From NCBI GenBank assembly GCA_963556495.2, contig OY747702.1, positions 55,221,786-55,285,785 on the forward strand: a DNA stretch of 64,000 bases, written 5' to 3'. Origin of the DNA: Valencia hispanica (Eukaryota > Chordata > Actinopteri > Cyprinodontiformes > Valenciidae). The notes beneath the pieces are model-generated. The model ran no database searches and had not been told where the DNA came from. It worked only from the letters and a program-made list of their open reading frames with translations. The translations under genes were made by a program, and so were the position numbers. This document shows, piece after piece, positions 59,655 through 64,000 of the stretch. Position 1 is the stretch's first letter, and each line of letters opens with the position of its first letter.

Positions 59655-59763
59655 GGTAGTATAGCAACAGCAGCCGCTCCCGTCGGCAGGCCACTGTTCT
59701 TTGCTGCCAGACTCTGACACAGTTGGTGGATGGCAGCTTTGGCCATGCCGTAGCCCACCATAC
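59655..59763 (-). CDS. qdpr: QDPR exon with catalytic YxxxK
   Basis: 109 nt on the minus strand, acceptor attcttcag and donor gtgagt. The initial GT completes a Gly codon from an exon outside the window. The exon reads [18 protein letters not shown], then [18 protein letters not shown]. It holds the short-chain dehydrogenase catalytic Tyr and Lys (Y-G-M-A-K), the proton relay of dihydropteridine reductase. The match to vertebrate QDPR is residue for residue over most of the exon, with conservative changes. Together the three exons give ~98 residues of a family that is ~240 long, so the N-terminal Rossmann (NADH-binding) part lies beyond 64000. Fish have duplicated copies (qdpra/qdprb), which I cannot separate. 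Confidence 0.96.
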
Positions 59764-60429
59764 CTGAAGAATACAGATCAACATTTTAGTGCCCAACAAA
59801 GGCATAACAGAGCTCAACTATGTATCCCAATGAATTAAAATATCACTAAAAATTTGATTTAGGTCAACAATTAAAATGAAAAAAGTTAAACTCATATATA
59901 TAGATTCATTACACACAGTGTGATGTATTTCAACCATGTATTTATTTAAGGTAGTGGCTTACAGTTAACAAAAACCCAAAATCCAGTTTCTCAGAAAATT
60001 TAAATATGACATAAAACCAATAAATTGTTTTTTAAATACAGAAATGTTTTGCTTTGTGGATGTTATGGGGAAGTAAATGACTTGATAGATGGCCAACATA
60101 AAGGCATACAGTTTAGAGTGCTGTAACCAAACATAATAATGGAAGGAGGAACTGTGGTAAAATAAAGTGGTATACAAGCAACAGGAAACACTGTAGCTTT
60201 AAGAGGATTGTGGAGCACATTTAAGAGTTTATGGGAAATTCGCATGGGTTGGACAACAGCTGAAGTAAAATCTTTAGGAACACCAAAAACAGACAAATTC
60301 AATCGGCAAGATGTGACAACAAGATGGGCAACAACTGACACATTCGTTGTGTTAAGCCACCCCAAGAAGCCCAACAATGTCAGAAGCTTTTTATAAACCG
60401 CTAGAATGTTGATTAGTGGTTAAAAGAGA
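59764..60429. other. QDPR intron, unassigned
   Basis: 60190-60410 is open for 62 codons (60208-60396, plus) but not recognised and probably repeat-derived. Confidence 0.35.
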
Positions 60430-60986
60430 GATCGCATTTCTCCTGTTTTAGCTTTCCTTCATTGGCTCCCTGTTAAATCCAGAATAGAATTTAAGATCCT
60501 TCTTCTTACATACAAAGCCCTTAATAATCAGCTCTATCATACATCAGAGATCTGATTGTTCCATATGTTCCTAACAGAGCCCTTCGCTCTCAGACTGCAG
60601 GTTTACTTGTAGTAAGTAGAATGGGAGGCAGATCTTTTAGTTATCAGGCTCCTCTCCTGTGGAACCAGCTCCCAGGTTTAGTCCGTGAGGCAGACACTCT
60701 GTTTACTTTTAAGTCCAGGCTTAAAACTTTCCTTTTTGATAAAGCTTATAGTTAGTGGCTTAGGTCATCCTGAGCTATCTCTGTAGTTATGCTGCTATAG
60801 GCTTAGACTGCTGGAGGACAGACTGACCACTTTTCTTCACTCTGCTACTTTTCTCTTCTACTACTCTCCAGTTGTATTTTTTTGCCGTTATTTCGACTGT
60901 TAACTTTGTTTTTTCTCCGTGTTTTTCTCTCCATAGAAGCTACACCTGGTCTGGAATCCTGCTTAGCCACAATGCCCTGTTGGACG
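60430..60986 (+). mobile_element. L2 (Maui-like) LINE 3' end
   Basis: Starts in the ORF2 C-terminal signature (ISPVLAFLHWLPVKSRIEF, then KILLLTYKALNN) with a stop soon after. Decayed matches follow to the 'cttttaagtccaggcttaaa' end (~60705) and the UTR 'agaagctacacctggtctgg' (~60938). Confidence 0.8.
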
Positions 60987-61094
60987 AGGCAAGGCAAGGC
61001 AAGGCCATTTTATTTGTATAGCACACTTTCAACAACAGGGTAATTTAAGGTGCTTTACATGATTTGGAGATAAAGAAAAACATAGAAACCACCA
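60987..61094 (-). mobile_element. CCTTG-tail LINE 3' terminus
   Basis: 'gaggcaaggcaaggcaaggc' is the inverse of the CCTTG tail, followed by 'cattttatttgtatagcaca' and 'aaggtgctttacatg', the inverse of 29660-29724. Inserted at the end of the Maui-like copy. Confidence 0.8.
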
Positions 61095-61098
61095 AGGT

Positions 61099-61281
61099 GG
61101 TGTTGGTCCACTGAGTTTTATCCGAACCAAAGTGGGCACAGCTGTCTACCAGGAAACTTTAGATCACCTCATGCTTCTTTCTACTGACAACCTTTATGAA
61201 GATGCAGATTTCATTTTCCATTTGCCTAACGCAAAATTAACATTTTTAGAGAACTATAATTTGCGTTTGATAATCAATTGA
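61099..61281 (+). pseudogene. Fragment of a Tc1/mariner-type transposase
   Basis: 61 codons open: GVGPLSFIRTKVGTAVYQE, then TLDHLMLLSTDNLYEDADFIF, where related transposases continue with a QQD catalytic block. Here the residues after DADFIF (HLPNAKLTF) no longer match. No TIRs. Confidence 0.55.
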
Positions 61282-62087
61282 AACCAAACTATTAAAATAT
61301 ACAAGTTTGTGTGTAATTAATCTATATTAAAATGACTGTTGCTGAAATCTTGTTTCACCTTTTTTTTTTTTACTATAAATGTAATATAATACAGTGGCTG
61401 CATTGCTTATATTCATCCTACATTATATAAACAGTGTAAGAGCTGTAGTTCATCAAATGTTCTGATTTTGACAGGATTTACGGGGAGAAATATTTATGTA
61501 TAAAAGAAAAGCTGGAATACTGGTGACATAAAAATCCAAGGTGCTCCTCTTTTGGCTGTATAGAGTGGCTGTATGTAGTACAAAGGTTTTGACGACCAGG
61601 TTATGAAACGTTTATCTGTTAGGCTAATACAAAGCATGTTTGTGTTTCAGCATCTTGAACTTGTCAGCACCTCTTCTCAACCTCTAAAACAGGAATGCCA
61701 AGCATCTACCCCCCCAACCAACCACCCTGACAGGCTTACAAACCACTGACCAATCGGAACAAGGGGCGGCGACATAACTTTTCTTTAGGACCTTTGTTTT
61801 CCCTAACAAGAGAAAAATGATGACCAATTCAAAAGGGTGGGGGTGGGGAGAGTTAGCAGTATCAGCAATATGGCTGCTTTCATGCATTTATCTGCTCAGG
61901 AAGCACAGGTTTAGCCTCCAGGTCCAGACATGTGAGCTGTGTTTGACAACGTTCAATGCTAATGAGAGCCCGTCCACTTCCATTCACAGTTTCATTCAAT
62001 TAGCCTCTCTGAAACCTCAGCAGTCTGACTCCATGAACATGAAACATAGTTGAAGTTCAGTAACTCCAGACCTCAATAGTTACTTGC
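61282..62087. other. Unassigned QDPR intron or upstream sequence
   Basis: No exon. C runs near 61703-61712. Confidence 0.35.
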
Positions 62088-62105
62088 TAGCACCTCGAAT
62101 TACCT

Positions 62106-63626
62106 CAGTGGTTCCCAAACCATTTCTGCTGGGTCCCCCTTTGGTTTATAAGAAAATGTTCACCCCCCCCCCCATTTTCTTAGTTTTACTGTGTAGTGTT
62201 ATATTACATTGCTTACAATACATTTTTAATGCCTCTCTGTGCACAATTGTTTTAAAACAAAGAACTCTGAGGGAAAAAAAAACAAAAGTAAAGGTTGTTT
62301 TGCAAAACTGAGATTTTCAATCATCACAATTTTTCAGTAGCTGGTGTGAGCCTGCTGTGATGTCACTTTATCTGCCAGGTGGAGGTGTGTGTTTTTGCCC
62401 TGCGTCACTGAATTTGGTTCATTGAACTTTGATTTCAGAAACATGCCACTGTTTGAAAGTTTCATTACAAACTTGTTACAGTAAAATCTATGGCCAAGAT
62501 CACTGCCCTCTTCCTTTAAATAGATGCTCATCTCATTTCGCAGTTTAAAGACCCTGGACAGCACCTTCCCACATGGCAGTTATCGGGACTCGCTGTGAAA
62601 CAGAACGGCCATCTGTCGGAGCAAAAATCGGGGCTTTGACCGTTGTTTTGATGTAGTTGACTGTTCTGAAAACATCGATCATTACATCATTCAGCTTGGG
62701 ACTCGGCTGTTTAGACGCCAATGTTTTCAGGGCCATTTCAGGAACCAACACAGTACCAGTATGTACTTCGGTACTCCAAATGGCCCGATCAAGCCGCTCA
62801 GTGGGAGCTGTGGTTAAGTCGTGCTGATTGGTTGTAATTCAGCGGGAAATGAGCAGACGTTGCCAAACAACAAAATAAGAAGAGTTACTGGCAAATCAGT
62901 TTATAACAAAAGCAAACAGAAACACAGCAACAAGTCCTGCTTCTTCAATGTCGATCTCTTATTTCTGCTGCTCTGGGCGCCTTTGGGCTCTGATCAGTGA
63001 TGCAACTCGCTGCTGAAACTGTCCTGATATGCAGCTGTCTAGTTGATTCCTTAAACGGCCGATTGTGTATGGAGACACGCTGAGAGGAGCGGGTCAACAA
63101 ATTACCCCATCAGAAAAAAGATCTGGTTAAATTACCCGGAAGTTCCGATAGTGGAAACGCACCTACAGTCGTTGCCCCATCTGAGCAGATCTCTACAAAG
63201 TCCCTATAGGTCCGTTGACATCTCATAAATGTGCATATTGGACAGAGGAATAATAACCCATAGCTTGCTTGGCTCTGTTATGAATCATAGATAGAATCAT
63301 GTCCATAGAGCAGGGAAGTATGTAATCATCCGCAGTTGTGTGCGGTTTTTCACATTTACAAAACTTTATATATGAGCTCAGCTGAGCATTTGCAGGTGTT
63401 TAGTGTAACAAAACCAAAGGCAAGATATGCTTCGTCATATTTTCTACTCTTTGGCTGGGAAGGAAGTTGGTTTAGAAGCTTATTTGGCGATGTTTTATCT
63501 TCTGCTTTGCATTAATGTGGGAGCCTCGTCAAAAACCTTTCAGCTATATTAGCTTTTAAATTTTATCCATTCATATTGTGCCCCCCCTCCAATGACCCTG
63601 GGAGCCCCCCACTTTGGGAACCACTG
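62106..63626 (-). mobile_element. hAT transposon, 1521 bp, with 8-bp target duplication
   Basis: The termini CAGTGGTTCCCAAACC and inverted TTTGGGAACCACTG are hAT-type. Flanking octamers AATTACCT (62098-62105) and AATTAACT (63627-63634) match at 7 of 8 and are a duplicated piece of the host LINE. It carries transposase remnants on the minus strand. The transposase is only partly present, so the element is probably a deletion derivative. Confidence 0.88.
62334..62751 (-). pseudogene. hAT transposase remnant (ZBED/SCAND3-like)
   Basis: Two overlapping frames on the minus strand read in order: LKTLASKQPSPKLNDVMIDV then FRTVNYIKT (62545-62751), then LSRVFKLRNEMSIYLKEEG and later VTQGKNTHLHLADKV (62334-62564). 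This order and wording match the central part of hAT transposases of the domesticated ZBED5/SCAND3 type, including the LQGK-type block. A frameshift joins the halves. The BED finger, catalytic residues and C-terminal dimerisation domain are not visible. Confidence 0.7.
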
Positions 63627-63679
63627 AATTAACTTGTTGTTGAAAGTTTGCTATATAAATAAAATTGCCTTGCTAAAGT

Positions 63680-63850
63680 TTTTTTGCATCCCTCCTCCAA
63701 GACACCTGAATAGAATAGCTGAATTTCCTCCTTAGCATGCCACAATGTTCTGTAGATGTCAGATGATTCATTTGATTTGGGTGTGCTGGAACAGAAATGT
63801 ACCAAAAAGTAGCAGAACTGCGGCTCTCAAGGACTGAAGGTGGCAGACTT
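63680..63850 (+). mobile_element. Diverged relative of the CAGGGGTG hAT MITE
   Basis: 'cacctgaatagaatagctga', 'tgatttgggtgtgctggaac' and 'ctctcaaggactgaaggtgg' parallel the interior and right end of 60-282. The termini are eroded and no target duplication is found. Confidence 0.55.
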
Positions 63851-64000
63851 TCTAAAACTCTCCATTTGGCTTATTAAAGTCTAGTCAATAAAAAATATTT
63901 ATACAAAAATGTTAATTTCAATATATTAGTGTAAGCAGAGGCAAATTAATTCTGTTTATTTGATCAAAACAACGAGGAATAAAATGTGAACCTCGATTAG
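63851..64000. other. Window end, unassigned
   Basis: AT-rich; no feature. Confidence 0.3.

Larger units (their letters stand above)
62088..63677 (+). mobile_element. LINE 3' end interrupted by a hAT element
   Basis: The CCTTG-tail LINE 3' end reads 'tagcacctcgaattacct' up to 62105 and resumes at 63627 with 'aattaacttgttgttgaaag', then 'ctatataaataaaattgcct'. Compare 29669-29724, where the same sequence is continuous. Confidence 0.85.

Noticed and set aside
60208..60396. 62-codon plus-strand ORF
   Set aside because: No recognised domain; inside a QDPR intron next to LINE DNA and on the opposite strand.
59764..64000. Upstream QDPR exons
   Set aside because: Searched both frames for the GGLLTLAGAKAAL-type segment expected just before the first exon found; not present, so it must lie beyond the window.

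Overview
The window looks like nuclear DNA of a teleost (ray-finned) fish. Codons are sparse, the background is AT-rich, and the sequence is crowded with repeat families typical of fish genomes: Tc1-like, hAT-like and TTAA-target DNA transposons, 5'-truncated L2/CR1-type LINEs with short tandem 3' tails, and many microsatellites. Nothing prokaryotic is seen: no operons, no ribosome binding sites and no CRISPR.

The only host gene I can support is on the minus strand at the right end. Three exons at 59655-59763, 58327-58410 and 53175-53277 have matching splice sites and phases. They encode the last ~98 residues of quinoid dihydropteridine reductase (QDPR), including the YxxxK catalytic motif. 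The earlier exons must lie beyond position 64000. The 5-kb and 1.2-kb introns carry a Tc1 remnant and hAT-like elements. The 3' UTR probably runs to about 52385.

The left 52 kb is intergenic. In order it holds: an inverted-copy repeat with a nested hAT MITE (1-761); an L2-type LINE with two in-frame stops and an internal deletion (1385-3389); an internally deleted Tc1 (6910-7823); a TTAA-flanked element (8655-9345); a 1.2-kb foldback element with long tandem-repeat arms and a small ORF (13318-14535); three copies of a TAGGGGTGTAA-ended hAT-like family (15244, 25830, 53953) and three of a CAGAGGTC-ended family (21254, 28640, 50633); several LINE 3' ends; an almost intact Tc1-group element with DD38E spacing (36047-37663); nested stacks at 43105-44035 and 47405-49290; and a degenerate Tc1 (45594-46733). 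To the right, L2 and hAT elements are nested in and around QDPR intron sequence (60430-63850).

The most unusual object is the foldback element. Its arms are arrays of ~45-53 bp repeats, it has an inner second inverted repeat carrying mirror-image splice-acceptor-like sequences, and the loop contains a 77-codon ORF. Several insertions have perfect target-site duplications, so relative ages of nesting can be read directly.
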